NCBI RefSeq assembly: GCF_947500795.1
Contig: NZ_CANMTE010000002.1
Coordinates: 62,001-126,000, forward strand
Length of the DNA: 64,000 bases
Direction: 5' to 3'
Origin: an uncultured Gelidibacter sp.
GTDB taxonomy: Bacteria > Bacteroidota > Bacteroidia > Flavobacteriales > Flavobacteriaceae
A model generated the notes under the pieces. The model made no database searches. It was not told the origin of the DNA and worked only from the letters and a program-made list of their open reading frames with translations. Below are positions 46,080-55,095 of this stretch, one piece after another (positions within the stretch are counted from its first letter, which is position 1; every line of letters starts with the position of its first letter). Made by a program: the position numbers and the translations under genes.

Positions 46080-47869
46080 ACCTGCCCTTAAAATTTATTG
46101 CCCGCTCAGAACGCTTTCTAAAAATAATTTTTGGGGCCAGCCTATTCATTGTATTAGTGATGGGCGGCGTTGCCTATAAATACATAAAAGAACTTTCCAA
46201 GTCTATAGATGATGTGCAACATAATTATCAGGTCCATATTGCTTTAGAAAGAATGGCCTCCGCACTTAAAGATGCTGAAAGTGGGAAGAGAGGTTTTATG
46301 ATTTCGCGAGACTCTACCTATTTAGAACCGTTGCTAGTAAGCAGTTCCGCTTTTGATAATAGTTTGAAAGACTTAGAAGAACTCACTAAAAACAATCCTG
46401 AACAACAAAAAAACATTGCCGAATTAAAAATAAAAGTTGACAAGAATATCGAGATTTTTCAGAAGACATTGGAGCTTTCAACCAGTAACGACTTCGATTC
46501 TCCTGAATTCATAGCGGCTTTTAGAGAAGGAAGGCAAACGATGAATAGTGTGCGTTTTAAAATCAATCAAATGACCGCACATGAAAATGATGTGCTTAGT
46601 TTGGCAAGAGAGATAAGCTCCAAGCGTTTGTCCAACGCCCCAATGTTAGTGTATTATGTGCTGATTTTATCGCTCCTAATTTTATTATTGACCTATCTTC
46701 AAATTACTAAAAACTTAAAGATTTTAAAGGAAAAGAATGAACTTCTGGAAACCTTTAAAAAATCGACTATCCAATCTGAAATCATAAGCAAACACGGCAA
46801 TTGGATTTGGCATATAGAGGAAAACATTTATGAATATTCTGATAATTTGTATCGCTTATTAGGAGAGGAACCGCAATCTTTTGACCCTAACTTAGATAAT
46901 TACCTATCCTTTGTCCATCCCGATGATGTTGAAAAATTGATGGAGCATGTTGAGGAAATGATGGAAAATGAAGATCTGCCATTCATCCACTATAGAATCA
47001 TTCAAAAAAACGGCGCTATAAAGCATTTTAAAGCCTATGCCAAATTATTGGTCGATTCCGATGGGCATAAACGACTTTTAGGCACGACGGCAGATATTAC
47101 GAACGAAATTGAAAATTACCGATTAATAGAAAAACGAAATCTAGAATTAGAGCGCAGTAATAAAGAGTTGTCTTCCTTTAACTATGTTGCCAGTCATGAT
47201 TTGCAAGAACCATTACGAAAGATTCAAACCTTCTTATCACGATTGGAGGACAAAGAAAAAGATAAATTATCCAACAGTGGGAAACTTTATATAGAGCGTA
47301 TAAAATCGTCGTCATCAAGAATGCGTTCCTTAATTGATGATTTACTACAGTTTTCGAGAACAAATAAATCTGAGGAAGCGTTTGAAGAGTCAAACCTCAA
47401 TATATTGTTAGAAACTGCCAAGCACGATTTAGCCGAAATAATTGGAGATAAAAGAGCGCGTATTACCTCTGACTCGATGCCTTCAATGAAGGTGATCCCG
47501 TTTCAAATAAAACAGCTGTTCCTAAATCTACTCAGTAATTCATTAAAATATAGTCGTGAAAATACGCCGCCTGCCATCACCATTACCTATTCTCTAACGA
47601 ATGCAAGCGATTTGCCAAAAATCAAATACTCCAAGTTTAATACCTACCATACTATAACCGTACAGGATAATGGGATTGGCTTTGACCAAGAGTATGCGGA
47701 AAAGATTTTTATTCTATTTAATAGACTTCACAATAAAAACGAATATTCTGGTACGGGCATCGGTCTTTCTATTTGTAAGAAAATAGTTGATAACCATAAC
47801 GGCTATATCACTGCTGTAGGCGATACCAACACAGGGTCCACCTTTACAGTATACCTCCCGAAGACTTAA
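46076..47869 (+). CDS. CHASE3-PAS sensor histidine kinase
   Basis: 597 residues. Transmembrane helices at about 17-37 and 187-207 flank a CHASE3-like periplasmic helical sensor ('DAESGKRGFMISRDSTYLEPL'). One PAS domain (about 235-345) follows, then the kinase core: His374 in 'ASHDLQEPLRKIQTFLSR', 'LFLNLLSNSLKYSRE', 'DNGIGF', 'GTGIGLSI'. The core closely resembles that of the 1194-residue kinase upstream, pointing to module duplication with swapped sensors. Coupled to the receiver gene by ATGA overlap. A strong terminator follows. Confidence 0.93.
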   Translation: MNLPLKFIARSERFLKIIFGASLFIVLVMGGVAYKYIKELSKSIDDVQHNYQVHIALERMASALKDAESGKRGFMISRDSTYLEPLLVSSSAFDNSLKDLEELTKNNPEQQKNIAELKIKVDKNIEIFQKTLELSTSNDFDSPEFIAAFREGRQTMNSVRFKINQMTAHENDVLSLAREISSKRLSNAPMLVYYVLILSLLILLLTYLQITKNLKILKEKNELLETFKKSTIQSEIISKHGNWIWHIEENIYEYSDNLYRLLGEEPQSFDPNLDNYLSFVHPDDVEKLMEHVEEMMENEDLPFIHYRIIQKNGAIKHFKAYAKLLVDSDGHKRLLGTTADITNEIENYRLIEKRNLELERSNKELSSFNYVASHDLQEPLRKIQTFLSRLEDKEKDKLSNSGKLYIERIKSSSSRMRSLIDDLLQFSRTNKSEEAFEESNLNILLETAKHDLAEIIGDKRARITSDSMPSMKVIPFQIKQLFLNLLSNSLKYSRENTPPAITITYSLTNASDLPKIKYSKFNTYHTITVQDNGIGFDQEYAEKIFILFNRLHNKNEYSGTGIGLSICKKIVDNHNGYITAVGDTNTGSTFTVYLPKT

Positions 47870-47891
47870 TACACCTCAAGTATTTCATTTT

Positions 47892-47927
47892 AAATCACCC
47901 CATATCCTATATATGGGGTGATTTTTT
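47892..47927 (+). terminator. Rho-independent terminator
   Basis: A perfect 14-bp stem (47892-47905 and 47911-47924), 5-base loop, T run, 23 bp after the kinase stop. Confidence 0.93.
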
Positions 47928-48042
47928 ATGCACTTATGGGAATTCTATAACCAATTCTGAAAATACTGTAAGAGACAACACCGAGTAATGAGTCATCTTT
48001 GTATTGAACGCAATAAGCCACAAAATGCACGAGGATTATAAT

Positions 48043-48189
48043 ATGAAAACATTCTTTTATACTGTTTCCGTCCTCATGATTATTATATGGGCCTTGAGCT
48101 ACTTTGTATATTCATTGAAGCCATCAGTACACTTATTATTGCCATTAGCAGTTTTAATGGGAATTATAGGAATGAAGAAGAAAGAGTAA
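48043..48189 (+). CDS. Small membrane protein, DUF5670/lmo0937-like
   Basis: 48 residues with two hydrophobic helices ('TVSVLMIIIWALSYFVY', 'LLLPLAVLMGIIGM') and a basic end. The pattern resembles lmo0937-type (DUF5670) proteins, which often sit in general-stress gene sets. I chose the ATG at 48043, which has a GAGG purine stretch 8 bp upstream and drops 13 unlike N-terminal residues. Confidence 0.62.
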   Translation: MKTFFYTVSVLMIIIWALSYFVYSLKPSVHLLLPLAVLMGIIGMKKKE

Positions 48190-48287
48190 TTAATTAAAGA
48201 ACACATCATGTCTTACGTGTTATAATGATCATAACTATAAAGACGAGAATTAGGAAACATTATAACTCACTATAAAAAAAATAAGTT

Positions 48288-48413
48288 ATGAAAACCAATC
48301 AAGAATCACAATTAAGACAATACGCCAGGGTAGCACGAGTGTTTCCAAAAACTGGAATTACAACCACAAATGCGAGAATTAGAGTGTTGGCTACAACCAA
48401 ACCTCAAGTTTAA
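48288..48413 (+). CDS. Putative 41-residue protein
   Basis: A small ORF with ATG at 48288 and TAA at 48411-48413. The product begins 'MKTNQESQLRQYARVARVF', is rich in Arg and Thr, has no Cys and no hydrophobic helix, and has a calculated excess of basic residues. It lies alone between the DUF5670-like gene and the AraC gene, on the same strand as both. Base use looks coding, with an A-rich leader as in neighbouring genes. No family recognised. Confidence 0.4.
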   Translation: MKTNQESQLRQYARVARVFPKTGITTTNARIRVLATTKPQV

Positions 48414-48461
48414 CATTTACAGACATTATATTTTAATAATTAACCATAAAACCATCACATC

Positions 48462-49475
48462 ATGATAACAATTGCATCAAAAGTTAACGATTTGTATTCT
48501 TTTTTCGAAGCACTCAAAAATGAATTGGGTGGTACGATAGAACAAAATACAACCGAGTGCAAACTCGAAATAAATAACGATTTAGCCCGCGGGAGCATTC
48601 GCTCGATCGCTTTAGAGGATGGCATCGCCGTACTAGAATTTAATTTGATTGCCTTTCAGGATATCCAAATTACAATTGATGCTCTTTTAGAAGCTCATGT
48701 CAATTTTATGTATTGCTCAAAAGGAAAGTTGACACAGTCTTTCGATAAAGACAGTGAGACAAATACTATTGATGCTTTTCAGACAAGTATCGTCGCCAAC
48801 ATTATATCTGGACAAAACATTATTATGTTAGAAAAGGATATCGAAACCGTAGCAACGCTTATTTCTGTTAATACGTCTCACGAAGGAAACAACAGTTCCC
48901 AATGGAGCAGCAGTTTAAGAGAAGCCTTTATCGCAGATAAAACCGACGACTATCTATACATTGGTTCTTACAACCTTAAAATAGCTGAAAACATAAAACA
49001 GCTACAATGTATCAAACAAGAAGGTTTGGTGCGTCAATTGTTGACTAAAGGCATTGTAAACGTCATTTTAGCGCTCGAAATTGATCACCATAATATGGAT
49101 ATTGAAAATTTAGACATGGAACCTACAACCTTGACTAAAATGGAAATCGGTCTAATTGCGAAACTTACAGAGTATATCAATGAGTATCCAGATTTAGATC
49201 ATAAGGTTGAAAACCTAAGCGAGAGAGTTGGTTTATCAGCCGCCAAATTGCAAGAAGGATTTAAGTTTCAACACGGATTGACTATTTGCGAATATATCCG
49301 CTCCGTAAGATTGACAAAATCAGAGGACTTAATCATCAATACCGACTTGAACATTTCAGAGATTGTTTATAGTGTAGGATTTACCAGCAGAAGCTACTTC
49401 TCTAAAATATTTAAGGAACGTTTTGATTGTACTCCGAGCGATTACAAAAAAAATAAGTTAGCTGTATCAGCATAA
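48462..49475 (+). CDS. AraC-family transcriptional regulator with unknown N-terminal domain
   Basis: 337 residues. The last about 100 form the AraC DNA-binding domain ('LSERVGLSAAKLQEGFKFQHGLTICEYIRSVRL', 'NISEIVYSVGFTSRSYFSKIFKERFDCTPSDYKKN'). The first about 220 residues match no ligand domain I recognise and are longer than needed for a cupin sensor. Last gene of the regulatory region, ending in two consecutive hairpins (49487-49512 and 49522-49552). Confidence 0.85.
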   Translation: MITIASKVNDLYSFFEALKNELGGTIEQNTTECKLEINNDLARGSIRSIALEDGIAVLEFNLIAFQDIQITIDALLEAHVNFMYCSKGKLTQSFDKDSETNTIDAFQTSIVANIISGQNIIMLEKDIETVATLISVNTSHEGNNSSQWSSSLREAFIADKTDDYLYIGSYNLKIAENIKQLQCIKQEGLVRQLLTKGIVNVILALEIDHHNMDIENLDMEPTTLTKMEIGLIAKLTEYINEYPDLDHKVENLSERVGLSAAKLQEGFKFQHGLTICEYIRSVRLTKSEDLIINTDLNISEIVYSVGFTSRSYFSKIFKERFDCTPSDYKKNKLAVSA

Positions 49476-49486
49476 TATATATCTAG

Positions 49487-49552
49487 TAGTACTTCAAGGG
49501 ATTTAAGTACTAATTAATTCGAAAAAGCTCTAATGAAAATTAGAGCTTTTTT
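49487..49552 (+). terminator. Hairpin followed by rho-independent terminator
   Basis: First hairpin: TAGTACTT and AAGTACTA (49487-49494 and 49505-49512). Second: a 13-bp stem (49522-49534 and 49539-49551) with a GAAA-type loop and a T run. The second is the terminator. Confidence 0.88.
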
Positions 49553-49655
49553 GTGTTAATCCCACATTATTTTAAAAACTCGTGGAATTAGGAAACAATG
49601 AGATTATCACTCCATATTCTGGGGCAATATTATAGAGGATTTATCGAATTGAGCA

Positions 49656-50648
49656 TAGACCTACCTGACTCGGTTAGTCTATGAAAAGGTTAGGCTATTG
49701 CTTTTAACTCTTGCAGAATGTCGAGTATTTCCCCCATTCTTGAAGGATTTTTAGAATTCTCTTTTTTGGTAACTTTGATGCCTTTTAGCTTTACTCCGTT
49801 AGGCTTAGCAAAGATGTTTTCTATTGATTTATTAAAATCATTATAATCTGATACAATGTAGCCAGATTTAAATAGCTCTTCTAAAAGAGCAACAAGAGTG
49901 ACTTGAGAAATCACCTTTTTATTTTTAACACTCACGCACAACCATTTTATGTACTCATCATTTTCCAAAGGCTTATCAGTAAAAGCTTTTGTAAAAGTCT
50001 CTAATGAGGAGTTAATGAAAGGTGGCTTAGCATTCATCAATTTATTGTAGAGAAATTCAATTTCTTTCTTTTTATGGCTTTCCTTCCAATTAAAAGAAAG
50101 TGTAATATGATTTTTTTTAATCTCCTTTCTATATACAGAAAGGGTTTCAAGGTATTCTTTTGAAAAGTTATGGAACCTATTGTATTTAGAATATAGAAAT
50201 TCCATTAAATCAACAATGACTTTGTGTATTATACTATAGTCACTATGGTTGGAATTACTCTTTAAATCCAATAAGGTGTTTTCGGTAAATGAGAAGAAAG
50301 TATTATTTGATTGGTTGGAAGAAAGTATTATTGCAGATTTAGAAGAAATTAGCGCTTTGGCTATCTCCTTTTCCTCATCCAGTCTTCTTCTTAAGAAGTC
50401 ATTAAAATCATTTTTAATCTTAATAGATTCATCATATTCAGTTCTATCAATACTATAAATGATATTATTATCAGCTTTATCAATATGAGTTGATGTAAAT
50501 GTTTCCCTAACACCACCGTAAAAGGTGTCTCTTAATTCTTCAATACCATTTTCATCTAATAGTAAAGATTCAAAAAAAGCTAAAGTTCTATCCTCTGATG
50601 GCTTCAACATAATCCAAATTTAAGTAAATTAATACAAAGTTAGACCTA
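49656..50648. repeat. 8-bp direct repeats bracketing the unknown gene
   Basis: TAGACCTA at 49656-49663 and at 50641-50648, same orientation. They could be a target-site duplication or short att sites, or chance. The left copy also sits in an inverted repeat CATAGAC...GTCTATG (49654-49683). Confidence 0.35.
49690..50610 (-). CDS. Unknown AT-rich gene next to tRNA-Asn
   Basis: 306 residues, mostly helical, charged, no signal peptide, no membrane segment. Residues about 215-275 ('KWLCVSVKNKKVISQVTLVALLEELFKSGYI ... IFAKPNGVKLKGIKV') faintly recall RteC-like C-termini of Bacteroidota mobile elements, but this is weak. It looks richer in A and T than its neighbours. TAGACCTA occurs on both sides (49656-49663 and 50641-50648), bracketing the gene at 26-30 bp. 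Possibly acquired; no function can be given. Confidence 0.6.
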   Translation of the reverse strand: MLKPSEDRTLAFFESLLLDENGIEELRDTFYGGVRETFTSTHIDKADNNIIYSIDRTEYDESIKIKNDFNDFLRRRLDEEKEIAKALISSKSAIILSSNQSNNTFFSFTENTLLDLKSNSNHSDYSIIHKVIVDLMEFLYSKYNRFHNFSKEYLETLSVYRKEIKKNHITLSFNWKESHKKKEIEFLYNKLMNAKPPFINSSLETFTKAFTDKPLENDEYIKWLCVSVKNKKVISQVTLVALLEELFKSGYIVSDYNDFNKSIENIFAKPNGVKLKGIKVTKKENSKNPSRMGEILDILQELKAIA

Positions 50649-50661
50649 AACTGGGACCCGC

Positions 50662-50699
50662 CTAAAAAACAAAAGCCACTCAATTTCTTGAATGGCTTT
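50662..50699 (-). terminator. Terminator after tRNA-Asn
   Basis: On the minus strand a stem-loop with arms 50693-50699 and 50672-50678 (7 perfect pairs plus inner pairs) runs into a T-rich tract. It lies about 12 bp after the tRNA 3' end. Confidence 0.75.
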
Positions 50700-50710
50700 G
50701 CTTCACTGTG

Positions 50711-50784
50711 CTCCTCTTCTTGGGCTCGAACCAAGGACCCTCTGATTAACAGTCAGATGCTCTAACCAACTGAGCTAAAGAGGA
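50711..50784 (-). tRNA. tRNA-Asn (GTT)
   Basis: 74 nt, all stems complete: acceptor TCCTCTT/AAGAGGA with discriminator G, D stem GCTC/GAGC, anticodon stem TCTGA/TCAGA with loop CTGTTAA (anticodon GTT), and T stem CTTGG/CCAAG with TTCGAGC loop. CCA is not encoded. Confidence 0.97.
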
Positions 50785-50858
50785 AGGTATATTACCTTAT
50801 TTTGAGGATGCAAATATATTGCTATTTTTGAATTGAACAAAACAATTTTGAAAAATTT

Positions 50859-52199
50859 TTAATCAGTTATTGCTTTAAAAATATCATTCCCATTCGCGAA
50901 CAACACTAACATAATGAGTATCACGAATCCAACTAATTGAGCGCGCTCTAAAAATTTTTCTGAAGGCGTACGTCCTGAGATCATTTCGTATAATAAAAAC
51001 ATCACATGACCACCATCCAAAGCAGGAATTGGCAACAAGTTTAAGACGCCTAACATAATTGACAGGAACGCTGTAATGCTCCAAAATACTTCCCAACTCC
51101 ACATATCAGGGAATACATCAAAAATGGCCTTAAATCCACCCACACCCTTGTAAGCGCCTGTACTTGGACTGAATATTAATTTCAACTGTGTGAAATAGCC
51201 TGTTATTTGGCTTGTGAATTTATTAAAACCAACGCCAAAACTTTCGCCAAGTGTATATTCTTTACGTACTACGTCAAAATATCCAAGTTTTGCCCAATCA
51301 TTAATTGAGCGACTTAATTCAATACCTAATTTCCCATTATCATCAACTTGTAGGGTGATATTTTTGGTTTGGCCATCTCTTAAAATTTCTGTTGTAACAG
51401 TTTGCCCTTTAAGCGACTTTAATACGTTATCAGCTTGATCTAAATATTCCACTGATATGCCATTGACAGCTTTCACAATGTCGCCTTTCTTCAAATCTGC
51501 CGATTTATTTAAGGACGTATCTGCGACCGCAGCGACTAAAAATGGTTGTCTAAGACCAAATAGACCTTCATGTTTACTTGTGGATAATTGTCCTAAAAAA
51601 TCTTCAGGCAATGCAATCGTTTGCTCAGTACCATCACGCTCAAGTGTAATCGTTTCGGCTCCTATCAAGTTGGTTCTGATATCTGAATAATTTACAACCT
51701 CAGCATCACCAACCTTCACAATGGCATCACCAGTTTGAAATCCTAAATCGGTTAACAACGGATTGTCAATTAAATAGCCGTCCTTGAAACTTGCTGCAGA
51801 AATATCAGTATCGCCATAGGCAAAGGCTATCATAATATAAATGATTAGCGCCAATACAAAATTGACCGTCACACCACCCAACATGATAATTAAACGTTGC
51901 CACGCTGGCTTCGCACGAAATTCCCAAGGCTGTGGCGGCAAAGCCATTTGTTCCTTGTCCATGCTTTCATCAATCATTCCGGCTATTTTCACATAACCAC
52001 CCAAAGGCAACCACCCGATGCCATAAACGGTGTCCCCTATCTTTTTCTTAAATAAGCTGTATTTGATATCAAAAAACAAATAGAATTTTTCTACGCGTGT
52101 TTTGAATAGTCTTGCTGGTATAAAATGTCCAAGCTCGTGTAAAACGATTAGAAGGGACAAACTCAATAAAAATTGAGAAATTTTAATAATAAACTCCAT
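50859..52199 (-). CDS. rseP: RIP site-2 protease RseP
   Basis: 446 residues from the ATG at 52199. This start puts the first membrane helix at the N-terminus; the upstream in-frame ATG adds 11 odd residues. Zinc motif 'LHELGHFIPA' has His21, Glu22 and His25. The third ligand is in 'NLLPIPALDGGHVMF'. One or two PDZ domains lie in between ('LKKGDIVKAVNGISVEYLD'). It cleaves anti-sigma factors within the membrane. No dxr or rseA neighbour is present here. Confidence 0.94.
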   Translation of the reverse strand: MEFIIKISQFLLSLSLLIVLHELGHFIPARLFKTRVEKFYLFFDIKYSLFKKKIGDTVYGIGWLPLGGYVKIAGMIDESMDKEQMALPPQPWEFRAKPAWQRLIIMLGGVTVNFVLALIIYIMIAFAYGDTDISAASFKDGYLIDNPLLTDLGFQTGDAIVKVGDAEVVNYSDIRTNLIGAETITLERDGTEQTIALPEDFLGQLSTSKHEGLFGLRQPFLVAAVADTSLNKSADLKKGDIVKAVNGISVEYLDQADNVLKSLKGQTVTTEILRDGQTKNITLQVDDNGKLGIELSRSINDWAKLGYFDVVRKEYTLGESFGVGFNKFTSQITGYFTQLKLIFSPSTGAYKGVGGFKAIFDVFPDMWSWEVFWSITAFLSIMLGVLNLLPIPALDGGHVMFLLYEMISGRTPSEKFLERAQLVGFVILIMLVLFANGNDIFKAITD

Positions 52200-52278
52200 T
52201 GATATCTTTTCAAAAAAAATTATAAGGCACAAAAGTAATCTTTTAAGTGCAGTTAGGAAACTAAAGCCAATCTAAAGG

Positions 52279-54210
52279 CTAGTTTTTTAACAGCGATTTA
52301 TTAAAGTTACCCTTGTTTGTTTGCAGTTTTATAAGGAATAGACCGGAAGCAAATGTAGACACATCAATGCTATTGCTCCAACCTGCTGAATACATAAGTT
52401 GACCCATTATATTATAGATTTGTATCTGTTCAATAGTGATATGATCAGGCTTTTTAATAAAAATACTGTTTGATGTTGGATTAGGATACACCGATATTCC
52501 TTTATCTAGCAAATGGTCTTCCACACTTAATACCGCACTGTTGTTTTTGGAAACGACATCAAACTCCGGATTAACAATAACCTCAACAACATTAAAGTTT
52601 ACAGATTTTGTAAAATCTTCTGTATTCTTTGTATGCTCTAAAACGAGGTCAAGCGTTTCTCCAGATGCTCCAATCAGCCTGATTGGCAATGCCGTTTCAA
52701 AAAATGAAACCGAAGGATGACTTTGGGATTGACTCAATTTAAAGTTGATTTCCGTGGGTTTAGATTGATACCATTTCAAATCAAACGTTGGATAGCCTTC
52801 ACCATAAACCCAATCATCAAAAAACTCAGACAAATCTTGATTGCTTGCCGCAGTCAAAATCGTTAGCAGATCTTCAGTTTTTGCATACCCATACGCATGG
52901 TCTGGATGATTTAAATAATCCTTCAGTCCTTTGTAGAAAATATCATCCCCTAGTTTTTTCCTCAGCATATGCAATACCATGGCGCCTTTATTATAAGATA
53001 ATCGTCCATCAAACACCCTATTCACGTTCAGCGTATCGGATTCTTTAACATATACAGCACCGCCACTTCTAGACGTTACCGAATTAATTGTCTGCTGTCT
53101 CCAGGTTTTAAATGGCGTTTCACCATCTAAATGCTCAACCACCAGTCCAGTCATATAAGTTGCAAAACCTTCATTGAGCCAAATATCCTTCCAACTTCCG
53201 CAAGTCACTTTATTCCCAAACCATTGATGACCCAATTCATGGGCAATTAAATTCCGATCGAAACTCCCCATAAAAGAAACCGTTGTATGTTCCATCCCGC
53301 CATTCCAACCAAATTGGGCGTGCCCATATTTCTCATCTGCATAAGGATATTCCCCAAAAAGAGCACTGAAAAGATTCATAATATCCAGTGTGACTGGTGT
53401 TTGTGTTTTGACTTTTGCCAGTTGTTCCGGATAGATATAATTGACAATCTCAAACGGATTTCCATTATTAGAAACGGTATCTGAATACACCGCATAGTTA
53501 GTGACAGCAATAGCTATCAAATACGCAGGAATGGGATAGTTGTGTTTAAAATGCGTCGTTTTTTTCGTACCATTAATGGATTGGGAATGCTCCATCCCGT
53601 TAGCCACAGCAACATAGTCATCTCCGCTAGGATTCGTTTTAGGTGCTGTGATATGCACATCAATACTATCAATTTTATCAATCAAATCTTGTTTGCAGGG
53701 CCACCATCCTTTAGCACCATAAGGTTCTGAAAGCGTCCACAATACTGGTTTTCCATTGTGTGTACTCACTTCAAACGAGCCGAATCCTGAGCTTACAGGA
53801 TTTCCTGAATATCGTATCGTCAGAGAATCTAAAACTCCAATTTGTTGAGTTTTAGGCAAGGTAATCACCAACTCATCGGTAGTATTATGTGAAAATACTA
53901 AAGGCGTTCCACGTTGCAATACCTGAGAAACCGTCATATTGGTTGCCAAATCAAAAGTGATCTGGCTTAAAGGTGCTTTTGCCTCAAAATAGGTAGTTAC
54001 CTCACCTTGAATATGGGCGACTGCAGGGTCTACATCAAGCTCCAAACGGTGGTATTTTACATCGTAGTTGCCGGTATTAGGACTGGCGCGGAATTCCATA
54101 CGTTTAAGTGCAGATTTCAATTCTGCTTCTCTTAAAGTTTTGAGTTGATCCTCTTGAGCATTTACAAACGAAAAAACAAACAAAAACAGAAGCGATACGA
54201 TGTTTTTCAT
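52279..54210 (-). CDS. M1 family aminopeptidase with T9SS sorting domain
   Basis: 643 residues from the ATG at 54210, chosen because it begins the signal peptide ending 'FVNAQ'. Zinc motif His324-Glu325-x2-His328 with Glu347 after the usual 18-residue gap ('HELGHQWFGNK ... LNEGFATYM'). The exopeptidase motif GAMEN reads GGMEH here. A C-terminal T9SS tail begins 'SVYPNPTSNSIFI' and ends 'NKSLLKN', so the enzyme should be sent to the cell surface or outside. It likely trims peptides. Confidence 0.92.
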   Translation of the reverse strand: MKNIVSLLFLFVFSFVNAQEDQLKTLREAELKSALKRMEFRASPNTGNYDVKYHRLELDVDPAVAHIQGEVTTYFEAKAPLSQITFDLATNMTVSQVLQRGTPLVFSHNTTDELVITLPKTQQIGVLDSLTIRYSGNPVSSGFGSFEVSTHNGKPVLWTLSEPYGAKGWWPCKQDLIDKIDSIDVHITAPKTNPSGDDYVAVANGMEHSQSINGTKKTTHFKHNYPIPAYLIAIAVTNYAVYSDTVSNNGNPFEIVNYIYPEQLAKVKTQTPVTLDIMNLFSALFGEYPYADEKYGHAQFGWNGGMEHTTVSFMGSFDRNLIAHELGHQWFGNKVTCGSWKDIWLNEGFATYMTGLVVEHLDGETPFKTWRQQTINSVTSRSGGAVYVKESDTLNVNRVFDGRLSYNKGAMVLHMLRKKLGDDIFYKGLKDYLNHPDHAYGYAKTEDLLTILTAASNQDLSEFFDDWVYGEGYPTFDLKWYQSKPTEINFKLSQSQSHPSVSFFETALPIRLIGASGETLDLVLEHTKNTEDFTKSVNFNVVEVIVNPEFDVVSKNNSAVLSVEDHLLDKGISVYPNPTSNSIFIKKPDHITIEQIQIYNIMGQLMYSAGWSNSIDVSTFASGLFLIKLQTNKGNFNKSLLKN

Positions 54211-54305
54211 GAAAGCAGATTTTAGCACTAAAAATACCTTTTTTGACGGTTATCTATCGTATTTTTGCATCCAAATCTTATGAATCACCTCAAAATTCAT
54301 TAAAA

Positions 54306-54977
54306 ATGCTCTCATTTTTTAAGGACTACAAATATTTCGGAATCGTATTATTAATCCTATCTATTATCATTGTTACGATAATGTACAATATCCTAACCCC
54401 TAAAAAAGTACTACCCATTTACCAACCGTCCATGGTGAATTTTGAAATGGTGGATAGCACCGTTCAATACCAAAGTAAATATCATAAGATTGCTGATTTT
54501 AGTATGCTCAATCAAAACGGCGATACCATCACCCAAGATGATTATAATGATAAAATCTATGTAGCAGATTTCTTTTTCACGACTTGCCAAACCATTTGCC
54601 CGATTATGACCGATCATATGGTTCAAATTCAAGAAAAAATAAAGAATGATGATGAGGTTATGCTACTCTCCTATTCCGTTACTCCAGGGATTGACAGCGT
54701 GGCACAATTGAAACGCTATGCGCTTGAAAAAGGTGTTATCGATGCAAAGTGGAATTTGGTTACTGGTGATAAAAAACAAATTTATGAGCTTGCCAGAAAA
54801 AGCTATTTGGCGGTTAAAACCGATGGCAATGGTGACGCTTATGACATGATCCACACTGAAAACTTCATGCTGATTGATAAAAAGCGTCAGATTAGAGGCT
54901 ATTATGACGGCACAAATCCTGACGACATCGAGCAATTGTTGGAAGATATCAAGGTTTTAAAAAAACATGACAAGTAA
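54306..54977 (+). CDS. SCO/SenC-family copper protein
   Basis: 223 residues from the ATG at 54306 (an earlier in-frame ATG would add 21 residues before the membrane helix). One N-terminal transmembrane anchor and a thioredoxin-like domain with the copper motif 'FFTTCQTICPIM' (CxxxC) and a late His ('YDMIHTENFML'). SCO proteins deliver copper to cytochrome oxidase CuA or act as redox proteins. It is just upstream of feoAB but has separate promoter space. Confidence 0.9.
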   Translation: MLSFFKDYKYFGIVLLILSIIIVTIMYNILTPKKVLPIYQPSMVNFEMVDSTVQYQSKYHKIADFSMLNQNGDTITQDDYNDKIYVADFFFTTCQTICPIMTDHMVQIQEKIKNDDEVMLLSYSVTPGIDSVAQLKRYALEKGVIDAKWNLVTGDKKQIYELARKSYLAVKTDGNGDAYDMIHTENFMLIDKKRQIRGYYDGTNPDDIEQLLEDIKVLKKHDK

Positions 54978-55038
54978 GCGCTGCATTTCCATTCTTTTCA
55001 TTGACAATGCAGAAAATTAAAACTTTAATCTTTTAACG

Positions 55039-55069
55039 TTGACCCTCTAAATTTTTATATTTACTTTTG
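55039..55069 (+). promoter_or_regulatory. Promoter of feoA-feoB
   Basis: TTG at 55039-55041, 20-bp spacer, TACTTTTG at 55062-55069, an excellent match to the flavobacterial consensus. An imperfect TTTA-N9-TAAA inverted repeat (55074-55090) follows at the place where a metal repressor could bind. Its resemblance to the stronger box before the DtxR-family gene is weak. Confidence 0.65.
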
Positions 55070-55095
55070 CTTCTTTAAAATCAATCTAAATAAGC

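Noticed and set aside
49690-50610. Integrase or toxin gene next to tRNA-Asn
   Set aside because: No tyrosine-recombinase, nuclease or toxin motif is visible in the protein, and no partner antitoxin is adjacent.
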